From Armatimonadetes bacterium UBA5352 (GTDB lineage Bacteria; Armatimonadota; Zipacnadia; Zipacnadales; UBA5352), in NCBI GenBank assembly GCA_002411015.1, contig DHPY01000006.1, forward strand, positions 1 through 64,000: a stretch of DNA of 64,000 nt, written 5' to 3'. The translations under genes and the position numbers were made by a program. Below the pieces are notes generated by a model. That model worked only from the letters and a program-made list of their open reading frames with translations, did no database searches and had not been told where the DNA came from. Positions 24,810-33,721 of the stretch are shown here, in pieces; position 1 is the first letter of the stretch; the number at the start of each line of letters is the position of its first letter.

Positions 24810-26198
24810 TCACTTCACAGCCCAGATGCGCAGGTTGTCATACTCCCCATCGGTCGTGAGCATCTGCCGCAGGCCGAACCAGCCTGAGCCGAGGACCGGG
24901 CCGCGCGTCATGGCATCGTCCACCCAGTCGATCGAGACGTTGTCGTTGATCGCGAACTGGATGTGCGCGCCGCGCTTCACCAGGGTGATACGGCTCGTCA
25001 CGCCGGTCTCCAGCGGGATGAAATCATACCCGCCTGCGACGCGCCAGAAGCCCCAGTTCTTCCGCAGGGCGGTGTTCGGCGCGCGTGTGCAGGTGTTGCG
25101 GAAGTAGCTGATGTGGTAGGAGTTCGTGTCGCCCATCGTGTAGCCGCTGAAGGTCCCATCGCGCGGCGCAAGCGCAGGGTCGAAGATGCTCTCGCCGTTG
25201 CGGCCCTTCGCGCAGAAGAACACGATGCACAGTCCCTCGACCGCGTGCGGCGTGAACTCCCACTCCGCGATGAAGTCCTTCGGGTGCGGCGTCTTGTTCC
25301 ACAGGACGATGTGGTTCGCGCCCTCCTGGTCCTGCGGTGGCTGCTGGATGCGCAGCTTTCCGTTCTCCTGCGTGAGCAGCCCCGGGCCCTCCAGCACCCA
25401 GTTCTCCTCCCAGGGTTCGTCGAAGGTCTCCTCCAGCACCAGTTCGCCCTTGAGGGGCTCCACGTCGAGCGCGCTCTCGTGGTAGACGCGCCCCTCGGTG
25501 TACATGCACTCCCCGTCGCGGTAGGCGCCTGCGGCCTTGATCTCCTCGATGGTCATCGGCCGGTCGTAGATCCGGAGGTCATCCACCGAGCCCAGCGTGG
25601 AGCCGACCGCCAGCATCTCCGCCCACGGCTCGTCGGTCGTCGTGAGAGCGTTCCACTTCGCGAGTGTATCGCTCTGTGCACGGCCGAAGAGGTAGAAGGC
25701 CACATCCGCGTCGCTCTTCTTCCAGGTGCATGCGAAGTGATACCACTTCCCCGGGATGAGGTGGCTGTAGACCTCGCGCGCGCCGCCCCGGTGCTGCGGC
25801 TGCCATGGATTGCCCGAAGCGATCTGAGCCTGATGGAAATCAAGCGCCACGTCCACATCCGGGCCGGCGCCAGTCGTGGTGACCGGCGACCAGCGCACAC
25901 GGTCGCCACGCGCCGGCGGGTAGGGCGCGTCCGTGCGCAGCCAGAACATGATCGTGCCCTGTTCGGGATCAGCGGCCGCAAGCGGCAGTAGTGCCGCGGG
26001 CTCTCCCTCGACCGTAGAGCGGATCGCCTGTCCATCCCGTCCATCCACGAACTCGGCCGAGAGCATCTGCGCTTCGCCACCGACCTCAAGCTCACAGGAG
26101 CCGTCGAAGCTCGCGCGCAGCAGCAGCTTCGGCTGCTGTGCGTGGGCGATCACGCACACCATCATGGTTACGACGACCAGCGCGCCTCGCAGGCGCAT
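24810..26198 (-). CDS. Secreted LamG plus YesU-like (DUF1961) protein
   Basis: A 462-residue exported protein. The signal peptide (MRLRGALVVVTMMVCVIAHA) is followed by a LamG-like domain (LLLRASFDG, GTIMFWLRTD, GKWYHFACTWKK, VDDLRIYDRPM) to about residue 225. Residues about 255-460 resemble the DUF1961/YesU concanavalin-like fold: GLCIVFFCAKGRNGESIFDP, then GDTNSYHISYFR, INDNVSIDWVDD and GWFGLRQM. YesU belongs to rhamnogalacturonan utilisation in Bacillus, which suggests a polysaccharide-binding or cleaving role. The start is set by GGGAGGTG and the signal peptide; the frame runs open further upstream. Confidence 0.75.
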   Translation of the reverse strand: MRLRGALVVVTMMVCVIAHAQQPKLLLRASFDGSCELEVGGEAQMLSAEFVDGRDGQAIRSTVEGEPAALLPLAAADPEQGTIMFWLRTDAPYPPARGDRVRWSPVTTTGAGPDVDVALDFHQAQIASGNPWQPQHRGGAREVYSHLIPGKWYHFACTWKKSDADVAFYLFGRAQSDTLAKWNALTTTDEPWAEMLAVGSTLGSVDDLRIYDRPMTIEEIKAAGAYRDGECMYTEGRVYHESALDVEPLKGELVLEETFDEPWEENWVLEGPGLLTQENGKLRIQQPPQDQEGANHIVLWNKTPHPKDFIAEWEFTPHAVEGLCIVFFCAKGRNGESIFDPALAPRDGTFSGYTMGDTNSYHISYFRNTCTRAPNTALRKNWGFWRVAGGYDFIPLETGVTSRITLVKRGAHIQFAINDNVSIDWVDDAMTRGPVLGSGWFGLRQMLTTDGEYDNLRIWAVK

Positions 26199-26341
26199 TC
26201 CGCGGCACCTCCCGGAAGCAGCTATCGCTCGCGTGTTTCGCGGTGCGCCCGGGGCTATCCTTCCGCTGGCAGACAGTGAAGGAGAGGAGGCGCGATCCGC
26301 CGAATTGCGCAACAGGCACCACGACACAGGAGGAACGGGCC

Positions 26342-26851
26342 ATGGCTGACTGGCTGAAGAAGGCGAACGAGATGCTCGGGGACCTCGCGGGGCAGGCCGG
26401 ACGTCAGGCAGAGATCCTGCAGCTTCAAGCGAAGCTTGGGTCGCTCGACAATGACCTCGACCGCGTCTACATCGAGGCCGGGAAACGCGCGGAGGAGCTT
26501 GTGCAGCAGCGGCAGGTGCTCGATGAGGAGCTGCGCGTAATCCTTGACAGGGCGCGCGCGATCAAAGACGAGATGATGGAGCTTCGGCAGAAGGTGCAGG
26601 ACCTGCGGGGTCCGGCGCAGCCAGAAGAGCCCGCGAGCGTGCCGGAGGCGGTCCAGACGCCGGTCTCGGAAGCTGCCCCTGCACCCGCGATTCCGACTCC
26701 GGTTGCCGCCCCGACGCCGACTGAGGCTCCGACGCCCGTTGAGGCGACCGCGGTTCCCGAGGAGGAGGCCGGCCACAGGTTCTGCACGCAGTGCGGCGAG
26801 AAGGTGCAGACGCACGCGGTCTGGTGCGCGAACTGCGGCGCGAAGCTCTGA
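26342..26851 (+). CDS. Coiled-coil protein with C-terminal zinc ribbon
   Basis: A 169-residue protein. Residues 1-95 are a charged coiled coil (LQAKLGSLDNDLDRVYIEAG and onward), then a Pro/Ala/Glu-rich linker. A zinc ribbon ends the protein (FCTQCGEKVQTHAVWCANCG, two CxxC pairs). AGGAGG precedes the ATG. Its fold resembles small zinc-ribbon proteins of unknown function that often link to membrane or envelope assemblies. There is no catalytic motif. Confidence 0.7.
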   Translation: MADWLKKANEMLGDLAGQAGRQAEILQLQAKLGSLDNDLDRVYIEAGKRAEELVQQRQVLDEELRVILDRARAIKDEMMELRQKVQDLRGPAQPEEPASVPEAVQTPVSEAAPAPAIPTPVAAPTPTEAPTPVEATAVPEEEAGHRFCTQCGEKVQTHAVWCANCGAKL

Positions 26852-26872
26852 GGCGTGTCCGGGTGCCGGCGG

Positions 26873-29758
26873 TTACCTCACGATCGCCGGCACACGGACT
26901 GTATCCCCGACGTCGATCCGGCTGATCGTCATCGGATGGCCGATCAGCGATGCGGTGTCCGTCAGCGGCGAACGGAGCAGGGCCTCGTGGAGAAATGGCT
27001 CGCCCCGGCCGTGATGGCTGACCGACTGGATCGCGACGCGCTGCCCGTCTACTTCGAGCACCGCGCCGTCGTAGAACAGCTCGCTCAGCCCCTGCTCCAT
27101 CTGACGGAAGCCCGAGTTGGCGAGGAGCGTGCGACCATCCTCGCTGATGCGCCCGACCTGGCCGGTGCCCTCCTGACCAGAGCGGTCCAGCGTCAGTCTG
27201 CTCCCGCCGCCCGCCAGCGGCTCGGCGCGTCTCACCTCATACGCGCTGCCGGTCCCGTTGGCATGGGTGATCGTCACCAGTGAGCCTGCATCATCAGCGT
27301 TCAGCGCAAGGTCCACGTCAATCACCAGCGGCGCACCCGAGATCCCCTCTGGCAGACCCACGACCTGCCCGGTCAGTGAGCCGCGGGCGGCCTCCAGCTT
27401 GAAGTCGCCTACCGTCAGGGCGGTCCCGTCAAGCAGCATCGCATCCGTCACCGCGCCAGCCGCGTTCAGCGACACCACGCCGATGCGGCCCACCATCGCC
27501 AGGTCGGCCTCTGGGACAGTGATCTCAGTGGCCTCGCGGGCGATCACGAGGAGGTCGCGCCCGGTCGCATGCGTCACCTCCAGCGCAGTCGCCGCCGCCT
27601 CCGGTCGGGCCTCGCAGCTCAGCCGTCGGGCACTGACGGCTGTCGGGCCGCCGGGCGCCTGTGCCTCAATCACACTCGCGAAGTCAGTTGCGGTGAGGTC
27701 TCCTGTGCGGCGGCGGCACAACCACGTCATCCGCTTGCCGACGTCAACGCGCTGCTTCGGAGCGAGGCGGTGCGCGGGCGCGGAGCCCACGAAGACCTCG
27801 CCGCCCGGCTCATCCAGCGCCAGCAGCCTCAGCGTCAGATCGCCCGCCTCCGGCATGCGCCAGCGGGCCTCCCATGGCCCGGTGATGGCGGCACGACGCA
27901 GATCGGTCACCTGGTCGTAACCCATCGTCTCAGGCTCGGCGCCGGGCGTGAGTTCAAGGAGCGTCGCGGCGTTCACGTCGGCCAGATCGAGCTGCGAGGC
28001 CTCGAAGATCTCGGGCGCATGCTCCGGTTCTGACTGCGCGTGGAAGACCCAGTCGCGCGTCTCGCCGCCGAGCACGTGGAAGACATCAACGAGGTAGCGC
28101 GCTGCTGAGGGGTCGTCCGCGTCGCCGACCAGCACGAGTGTCCGACGGTAATCGCCAGGGGCCGCATACGCGTTGTCACAGTTTGCCTGCACGACTCGGA
28201 AGCGGTCGCTGGTAGCGAAGAGGTCGAGGCGCCCGAGCGACTGCGCCTGGTTCTCGCCGCCGACCACGACGGTGTTGTGCGCGGCCGATCGGTTCCACCA
28301 CCGCGACCGCAGCGGGTCGGTCGAGTCCGGATAGCCGATGTCGGTGGCGAGTTCGTGACCGAGGGCGTAGTAGGTCAGCGAGAGCTGATCATAGTGCGAG
28401 TGGCCGCCGCCGCGCGGTCCGTAGGTGAGGAACGCTGCGGTCGCGTCCGGTCCCTCGCCACAGCGCAGCGCCGCCACGCCGATGCCATCGTGAAAGGCCG
28501 ACTGGTCAGGGACCGACAGGGCCTCCTCAGGCGCGAACTCCCCGAGCGCACTCGCCCAGGCCTGCGTGACGTCCGCGCCCTTGTGCGTATCTCCGAGGGT
28601 GAGTATGGTGCCGTCGGGGAATGCGAGCAGCGGGAGGCTGTAGAGCGCCCGGCGCAGCCGATCGTGCGCGAGAGGGTCGAAGGCGTCCAGCGCTCGCCAG
28701 GTGTGGTCTGCAGGCACGTAGCCCGGCGGATCGGAGTAGCCGTTCATCAGGCGCAGCGCGGGCAGCATCCCTCCCAGCACCATCTGCTGGTACGAGAGCG
28801 ATCCCTCGTGCCAGAAACCGTCGGAGTAGAAGCCGTTGCCGATCAGGTTGCCGACCCCGTAGGAGCCCTCGATGGCCTCGTGCACCAGGTCGGCGCCGCT
28901 GAGGAGGCGCTGCTCGCCGAAGTGATGTTCGTGCACGAGGTCGCGGATCTGCATATCCGGGAACGACGTCCCGGCGCGCATGAAGTCGGTGAGCATCTGC
29001 CCGGCGGTGTTGCCGGTCGCGCGGTAGAGCCTGAAGTAGGGGAAGACGCAGGTGCCGACGCAGTCCTCGAGCAGCGCCCGGACCTGCAGGCGCTGCTGCT
29101 CGGACAGCAGGTCGGAGTTCGCCAGCGGGTCGTAGATATCGCAAAAGAAGCTGGGCATGCCGTAGTCGCCGAAGTACTGCTTGAGGCGGCCTGCCCCCGC
29201 GTCCCCCGGCACGGTCGGGAGGAATGGCGCTCCCGGCCCGAAGGTGGGCGTTCGGGCATAGAAGTAGCCGGGGTAGGCCTCGGCAATCGCGACCAGCACA
29301 TCGCGCGCCTGCCTGCCCCGCTCCAGGTCGCCATCGCGCGCGTAGTCCTGAGCCGCGTAGCGGGCATCGTAGAGCGCGCGGAGCAGCCTGCTGTATCCCA
29401 CGAATCCCGAGAAGTGAAGTGGCCGACCATCCTGGTCCTCGTGGTAGTAGTAGCTTTGGCCATCCACCTCGAAGAAGTGGTCCTCGGGGAACTCCTCGTT
29501 AGGGTACCACGTGCCGCACTCCTTGCACTGCACGTGATCTGCCCGTTCAGGATGCCACTCAAGAAAGCCGGGGTTTGCGTAGCCGGGGCAGTCTTTGCGG
29601 GCGCAGCGCACGACGTGCGTGTAGGGCGTCATACGCGTGATGAACATCTCGATGTACTCCGGCGAGGCGAAGGGAGGAACGGGACGATCCGGCGCCTCCT
29701 GGGCGGAGGCGGTGGTAGCGACAGAGACGAGCGCGATGACAGACGCTGCTCGGATCAT
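26873..29758 (-). CDS. Heparinase II/III family exoprotein
   Basis: A 961-residue exported protein (signal peptide to about residue 20, TASA-Q). An N-terminal part has two CxxC-type pairs (CARKDCPGY, CKECGTWY), likely a zinc or structural site. A helical toroid follows. The heparinase II/III beta-sandwich begins near residue 450 with GGGHSHYDQLSLTYYALG and continues with RSAAHNTVVVGGEN, the motifs that shape the active-site cleft of heparin, alginate or oligo-alginate lyases. The C-terminal part is beta-rich. The start is set by GGGAGGAGA and the signal peptide. Substrate is not assigned; acidic polysaccharide is likely. Confidence 0.85.
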   Translation of the reverse strand: MIRAASVIALVSVATTASAQEAPDRPVPPFASPEYIEMFITRMTPYTHVVRCARKDCPGYANPGFLEWHPERADHVQCKECGTWYPNEEFPEDHFFEVDGQSYYYHEDQDGRPLHFSGFVGYSRLLRALYDARYAAQDYARDGDLERGRQARDVLVAIAEAYPGYFYARTPTFGPGAPFLPTVPGDAGAGRLKQYFGDYGMPSFFCDIYDPLANSDLLSEQQRLQVRALLEDCVGTCVFPYFRLYRATGNTAGQMLTDFMRAGTSFPDMQIRDLVHEHHFGEQRLLSGADLVHEAIEGSYGVGNLIGNGFYSDGFWHEGSLSYQQMVLGGMLPALRLMNGYSDPPGYVPADHTWRALDAFDPLAHDRLRRALYSLPLLAFPDGTILTLGDTHKGADVTQAWASALGEFAPEEALSVPDQSAFHDGIGVAALRCGEGPDATAAFLTYGPRGGGHSHYDQLSLTYYALGHELATDIGYPDSTDPLRSRWWNRSAAHNTVVVGGENQAQSLGRLDLFATSDRFRVVQANCDNAYAAPGDYRRTLVLVGDADDPSAARYLVDVFHVLGGETRDWVFHAQSEPEHAPEIFEASQLDLADVNAATLLELTPGAEPETMGYDQVTDLRRAAITGPWEARWRMPEAGDLTLRLLALDEPGGEVFVGSAPAHRLAPKQRVDVGKRMTWLCRRRTGDLTATDFASVIEAQAPGGPTAVSARRLSCEARPEAAATALEVTHATGRDLLVIAREATEITVPEADLAMVGRIGVVSLNAAGAVTDAMLLDGTALTVGDFKLEAARGSLTGQVVGLPEGISGAPLVIDVDLALNADDAGSLVTITHANGTGSAYEVRRAEPLAGGGSRLTLDRSGQEGTGQVGRISEDGRTLLANSGFRQMEQGLSELFYDGAVLEVDGQRVAIQSVSHHGRGEPFLHEALLRSPLTDTASLIGHPMTISRIDVGDTVRVPAIVR

Positions 29759-29849
29759 CGGTCTCTCCTCCCGGACGCGCGATCGTACGCGCGCAGGCCC
29801 GGCGCCAGAGTGGGCCGGGCCGAAGCGGCGTGGTGCGGCGTGCAACGCC

Positions 29850-30464
29850 TCAGTTCATCGGTACGAGCGTGTCGAGCAGCCTCGACAGCGCAACCGCCAT
29901 CTCCCAGCGCGGCATCGGCGACTGGAAGTGGAAATAGCCGTCGGGCTGGCGAACCATGATATCCTCGCCAATCGCGACCTCGGCAGGTGTCATAGTGTAG
30001 GGAATCGCGCCGTAGCCGCGCATGAGAGCTACGGCGAGTTCGGCGAACTCGATGCGGTTGACCTCCTCGTCAAAGTCCATGACGATCGGGACGGGGCGGT
30101 CATCAGCGAGGTAGGTCTTCGTGAGCCGCTCCCACGCCTCCATCCCCCAGTGGTCGCGCACGCCGCGGCCGTAGGTGGCGAGGTAGGGCTTGTAGTCGTC
30201 CTGCAGCTCGAGGCCACGGCTGCGGCAGACGTCGATGAAGCGATTGAAGGCAACCCAGAGCTCCGCACGCTCCGTAATCTGATCGGGCCGGAAGGTGTCG
30301 TCGCGGTAGCCCTCGATGACCCCCAGCACGTACATCTTCTCCAGATCGTGCATGTACGGAGCGGTCTGGGGGACGGTCTGCGTGATGTAGTCCTGGGCCC
30401 AGACGCCTTCGCAACCAAGCGCCAAGGTGGCGACCAGTGCGGTGATGACTGCTAGTTTCTGCAC
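29850..30464 (-). CDS. Secreted S-layer homology (SLH) domain protein
   Basis: A 204-residue exported protein. The signal peptide is followed by one clear SLH unit (YVLGVIEGYRDDTFRPDQIT then ERAELWVAFNRFI), with a second weaker unit at the end (FQSPMPRWEMAVALSRLLD). SLH domains bind cell-wall polymers and in diderm Terrabacteria can tether the outer membrane to peptidoglycan. GTG 30464 is chosen because GGAGG sits directly upstream; a TTG six codons earlier has no such site. It is 91 bases upstream of the heparinase-like gene on the same strand. Confidence 0.85.
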   Translation of the reverse strand: MQKLAVITALVATLALGCEGVWAQDYITQTVPQTAPYMHDLEKMYVLGVIEGYRDDTFRPDQITERAELWVAFNRFIDVCRSRGLELQDDYKPYLATYGRGVRDHWGMEAWERLTKTYLADDRPVPIVMDFDEEVNRIEFAELAVALMRGYGAIPYTMTPAEVAIGEDIMVRQPDGYFHFQSPMPRWEMAVALSRLLDTLVPMN

Positions 30465-30519
30465 GGTGGAACCTCCTCGCAACCGGTGGCGCCCAGGCGC
30501 GCCTCACGAGACAGTAATG

Positions 30520-30548
30520 ACTATGCCACAGATCGAACGCGAGGTCAA
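30520..30548 (-). promoter_or_regulatory. Promoter for the SLH gene
   Basis: Minus strand: TTGACC (30548-30543), a 17-base spacer, then CATAGT (30525-30520), 56 bases before the GTG start. The rest of the gap to 30760 is AT-richer than its surroundings and shows nothing else I can name. Confidence 0.5.
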
Positions 30549-30760
30549 TGCTCCAGATCAAATCAAGCTCATTCGTAGATTGATCGCATCTTGATTATTT
30601 GTGTGGCGGTCGACGAGCTTCTGTTGGCGTTTGCGGACGAGAGAGTCGCGGATTCGCATGTGAGCAATAATTGAGCTGAAATGGACGCGAAACAGAGAGA
30701 CAATCCGGACGGATGTGTTAGTCTCTGGTCACCGCTGGCAAGGTCGTGGAGGAGGCACCG

Positions 30761-32014
30761 ATGTCTCTCCAGGATTCTGTCCGGCGTTCTTGCGTTCCAC
30801 CAATGCGTCGTCGCTCCACTTCTGTGTCGCTCCGCCGGGGCACCGGCTACACCCTCACTGTCGTTGCGCTGCCGGTACTGCTTGGGGTCGCCGCGCTCGC
30901 GGTCGATCTCGGGCTGATGAGTGTCGCGGCCGAGCGCGTGCAGCATGTAGCCGACCTCGCCGCCCTCGCCGGCGCCACCCGAGGAACTGACGAGACAGGT
31001 GCGGTGGTGCTCGCCGACGAGACCGCCAGCAGCAACAACGCCGTCTCGAACCGGCAGGTCGACATCGTTGTCACCACCTACGGTCCTGGCCAGGAAGTCC
31101 CCGGCTATCGAAGCCTCGGTCTGCGCGAGCATGTGACCGATGTCGTCGCCACCACCCGGTTCGACTTCGCCTTCGCCCGCATCTTCGGCCTGGAGGCCGC
31201 CACAATCACCCGGCACTCCGCCGCTCTCTGCGAGGTCTGGCGCAACCGCCTGGCCGACGGCTTCATCTTCGCGGGCGAGACCGACCCCGCCGTCACCGGC
31301 GTCTACGTCGAGGGCAGCCGCTGCAGCTTCAACGGCTCGATCCACTCCAATACGTGCATGAGCCTCAACGGCAGCACGATGACCGTGAACGGCGACATCC
31401 ACTACCGCAACCGCTTTGAGCAGGGCGGGCCGAGTTTCGCCCACACGGGCAGTCTGATCCCGACGCCCATCAGCTCGTACCCGATCGATGTCACCTGGTC
31501 TGACTTTGACCGCGGCACATGGGACTACCAGGTCGCCTGCATCAACATCAGAAACGCAGGCGTGACCCTTCCCAGCGGTCGCTGGCATGTCCTGGGCGAC
31601 ATGATCGTCAACGGCACCGGTTTCAGTTGCCACGACTCGCTGTTCGTCGTCGAGGGGCGGATCTACATCAACTGCAGCGCCCCGGTCCTCGACCGCGTGA
31701 CGCTCGTGGCGCGCAATGACATCTACTTCAACGGCGCCGACGGCCGCTTCTCCCCCTACCTCAACGACATCTTCGCCTTCACACCGCTTGCCTCCCGCAC
31801 CAACACGATCTTCGTCAACGCCGCGCGCTGCTTCGCCTCCGGGATCATGTTTGCGCCTGAAGGGAACATCTGCTTCAACGGTTCCTCCGAGATCACGTAC
31901 GAGGTCGGCCTGGTGGGCAGAACGATCGGCCTCGAAGGATCTGACTCGGTCCACATGGGCCCGGTCTCCGCGCATACCTCCGATGAGACATCACGTGCGA
32001 AGCTGGTGCTGTAG
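30761..32014 (+). CDS. TadG-like pilus protein with beta-helix-like passenger
   Basis: A 417-residue protein. Near the N-terminus is a Tad-type segment RGTGYTLTVVALPVLLGVAALAVDLG followed by AERVQHVADLAALAGA, the hallmark of TadG-like Flp-pilus proteins. From about residue 170 it repeats short N/G-rich strands (FNGSIHSN, LNGSTMTVNGDIHY, YINCSAPVLDRV, YFNGADG, CFNGSSEITYEV), which suggests a right-handed beta-helix. The ATG has GGAGGAGG upstream. It starts a plus-strand group with two TadE and two Flp genes. No TadA ATPase or TadB/C genes are seen, so the assembly machinery must lie elsewhere. Confidence 0.75.
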   Translation: MSLQDSVRRSCVPPMRRRSTSVSLRRGTGYTLTVVALPVLLGVAALAVDLGLMSVAAERVQHVADLAALAGATRGTDETGAVVLADETASSNNAVSNRQVDIVVTTYGPGQEVPGYRSLGLREHVTDVVATTRFDFAFARIFGLEAATITRHSAALCEVWRNRLADGFIFAGETDPAVTGVYVEGSRCSFNGSIHSNTCMSLNGSTMTVNGDIHYRNRFEQGGPSFAHTGSLIPTPISSYPIDVTWSDFDRGTWDYQVACINIRNAGVTLPSGRWHVLGDMIVNGTGFSCHDSLFVVEGRIYINCSAPVLDRVTLVARNDIYFNGADGRFSPYLNDIFAFTPLASRTNTIFVNAARCFASGIMFAPEGNICFNGSSEITYEVGLVGRTIGLEGSDSVHMGPVSAHTSDETSRAKLVL

Positions 32015-32058
32015 TCGCGCCCGCCGCCATCAGTCGGCGGCGAATGGAATGAGGGGTC

Positions 32059-32553
32059 ATGATGATCAACACGAGTTGGATGGCCGGATTGAGGCGAGGA
32101 TCGCGCATGGGCACGGCCACCGTGGAGGCCGCGATCGTGCTCCCCGTCCTCCTGACGCTGCTCTTTGGCATGCTCGAGCTTGGGCTGATGGCCCGTAGCT
32201 CGCTCGCGCTGGGACACCTCGGGCGCGAAGCCGTACGTGTGGCGATAGTGGGGGCCACTCCCACGCGCATCAACTCATTCATCGGCGAGATCTCGTCGGG
32301 GATCAACGATGCGCGCCTCACCACCACGCTGGAGTACCGCGCGCTCGACACCGATACAGGTACGTGGGGAAGCTGGACGCCGCTCGCGACCGGAGAGGAC
32401 GGCCTGAACATCGCGCGGTCTGGGGATCAGGTCCGCGTCTCGCTGCAGTACGACTACCAGCTCGCCAGTGGCGACCTGTTCGCTGTGATCGTGGGCGCCA
32501 CCGATGACAACACGGTGCCGCTGGAAGCGACCGTTGTCGGCGTGCGGGAGTAG
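32059..32553 (+). CDS. TadE-like pilus minor protein
   Basis: A 164-residue protein with the TadE N-terminus: GTATVEAAIVLPVLLTLLFG then ELGLMARSSLALGHLGREAV. One membrane helix is followed by a beta-rich periplasmic part. TadE proteins are minor pseudopilins in Flp/Tad pilus assembly. An ATG at 32059 and another at 32062 both follow GAGGGG; the second has better spacing. It is a clear paralogue of the broken gene at 33002-33492. Confidence 0.85.
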   Translation: MMINTSWMAGLRRGSRMGTATVEAAIVLPVLLTLLFGMLELGLMARSSLALGHLGREAVRVAIVGATPTRINSFIGEISSGINDARLTTTLEYRALDTDTGTWGSWTPLATGEDGLNIARSGDQVRVSLQYDYQLASGDLFAVIVGATDDNTVPLEATVVGVRE

Positions 32554-32586
32554 ATCGCTGCGCGAAGTCCGGGGAGGTACGGACGG

Positions 32587-32856
32587 ATGGAGACTCTCAG
32601 GAGACAGATGCCGCGGAGGTGGCGACAGATGGGGGCACTGTGGAAGGATGAATCGGCAACGACCGCCCTTGAGTACGCGCTGATGATCGCGCTGATCGTG
32701 ATGTCCGTGGTCGCGGGGTACCGGTCGATCGGGCTGATCATTGCCGATGAGGCTGCGGCCGGGACGGACGGCATTGGCAACGCCGGCGCCTATCGGCCTG
32801 CCGGCCCCGCGAGCGCGCTGGGGGCTGCCGGCCCCATGGGCGCCGGCGCACCGTGA
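32587..32856 (+). CDS. Flp-type pilin, paralogue 1
   Basis: An 89-residue prepilin-like protein. The segment DESATTALEYALMIALIV matches the Flp pilin core, with the invariant Glu-Tyr at the usual place. The residue just before the expected cleavage site is Ala, whereas most Flp pilins have Gly, so processing may be atypical. After the helix comes a Gly/Ala/Pro-rich tail, longer than in classic Flp pilins. It is 33 bases downstream of the TadE-like gene. Confidence 0.85.
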   Translation: METLRRQMPRRWRQMGALWKDESATTALEYALMIALIVMSVVAGYRSIGLIIADEAAAGTDGIGNAGAYRPAGPASALGAAGPMGAGAP

Positions 32857-33001
32857 TCGGCGGTGAGGTCTTCAAGAAGATGTGGTAAATTTGCTTGAAG
32901 TTGGCGGCGGAAAACTGGAACATCTGGAGCGGAAGGGTGTTAAAGACAATCGAGTAAGATAATGTGCGGGGTCTGCAGCAAACCGGTAGGGAGGGCTATC
33001 C

Positions 33002-33492
33002 GTGGTCGAAAGCGGATGCGAGTTGCAGGACGTGTTGTCGGCGCGTGCTGCCGAAGCAGCCCGGCTCGTGCGCCTGTTCATACTTGCTCCGGTAATCCTC
33101 ATCCTCCTGCCGCCGCTGACCGAGCTTATGCTGCTTCTGGGTGCGATCGTTACTCTGGAGAGTAACGCGGCGCAGCTCGCTGACATGGCGGTGGTGGGAG
33201 CTTCACCCTCGGCCGTGAAGCGGAGATTGCAGCGGTGCGGCTGGGCGTAGACGGGCCTCGCGTGCAGGTGGCGGTCCTGCGCCGGGAAGGCGGCGCCGAC
33301 GGGGCAGCCGGCACATGGCTCCATCTCAGACCCGTCGCCGGTCACAATGACGCCAAGGCCGGGGAGCGCCTGCAGGTGAGGCTTCGCTGCGACCACCGGC
33401 TTCCCTTCGGCAGCCTGTTTGCGGGGGTGTTCGGCGCGTCCAATGATGGGCGTCTGCCTTTGGAGGCCTCCGCGGAGAGCGTGCGACGCTGA
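33002..33492 (+). pseudogene. Second TadE-like gene, frameshifted
   Basis: The first frame (GTG 33002, GGGAGGG upstream) gives a membrane helix and ESNAAQLADMAVVGASPSAV, which parallels the TadE gene at 32059. The remainder lies in the next frame (from about 33223) and parallels that gene's C-terminal half: GTWLHLRPV, ERLQVRLRCDHRLPFGSLFA, GASNDGRLPLEAS. One missing G in CGGAG near 33221-33224 would join the halves. The N-terminal G-x-E-A region of TadE is poorly conserved. It is either decay or an assembly error. Confidence 0.75.
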
Positions 33493-33527
33493 CGTTCGGG
33501 TGATACGCCGCCAGGAGGGAGCACCGT

Positions 33528-33710
33528 ATGCTGGAGAGCCTCTGGCGTTCGGTCCGCCTCCTTGTGCTCGATGAAGACGGCTTGACTGACGTTGAGTACA
33601 AGCTTCTGCTCGCGATGCTCCTGGTCGGGGCCATCGCGCTCTTCGCACACCTCGGCCTGGCGACCTGCGAGTTCGGCAGCAGCAGCACCCAGGCCCTGCC
33701 GGGTGGGTGA
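33528..33710 (+). CDS. Flp-type pilin, paralogue 2
   Basis: A 60-residue Flp-like prepilin. DEDGLTDVEYKLLLAMLLVG shows a Gly before the expected cleavage site and Glu-Tyr at positions 5-6 of the mature protein, the canonical Flp arrangement, unlike paralogue 1. The hydrophobic helix follows and the tail is short. AGGAGGGAG is upstream of the ATG. It pairs with the broken TadE-like gene just before it, mirroring the first TadE-Flp pair. Confidence 0.8.
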   Translation: MLESLWRSVRLLVLDEDGLTDVEYKLLLAMLLVGAIALFAHLGLATCEFGSSSTQALPGG

Positions 33711-33721
33711 GGCGCTGGCGA

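Noticed and set aside
28277..29959. A 560-codon plus-strand open frame
   Set aside because: It is antisense to the heparinase-like gene, whose family motifs and signal peptide are clear; composition is Arg/Gly-rich.
30569..31975. A 468-codon minus-strand open frame
   Set aside because: It is antisense to the TadG-like gene and shows no recognisable fold.
32881..32963. AT-rich stretch with GATAAT before the second TadE gene as a promoter
   Set aside because: No acceptable -35 box at 16-18 bases upstream.
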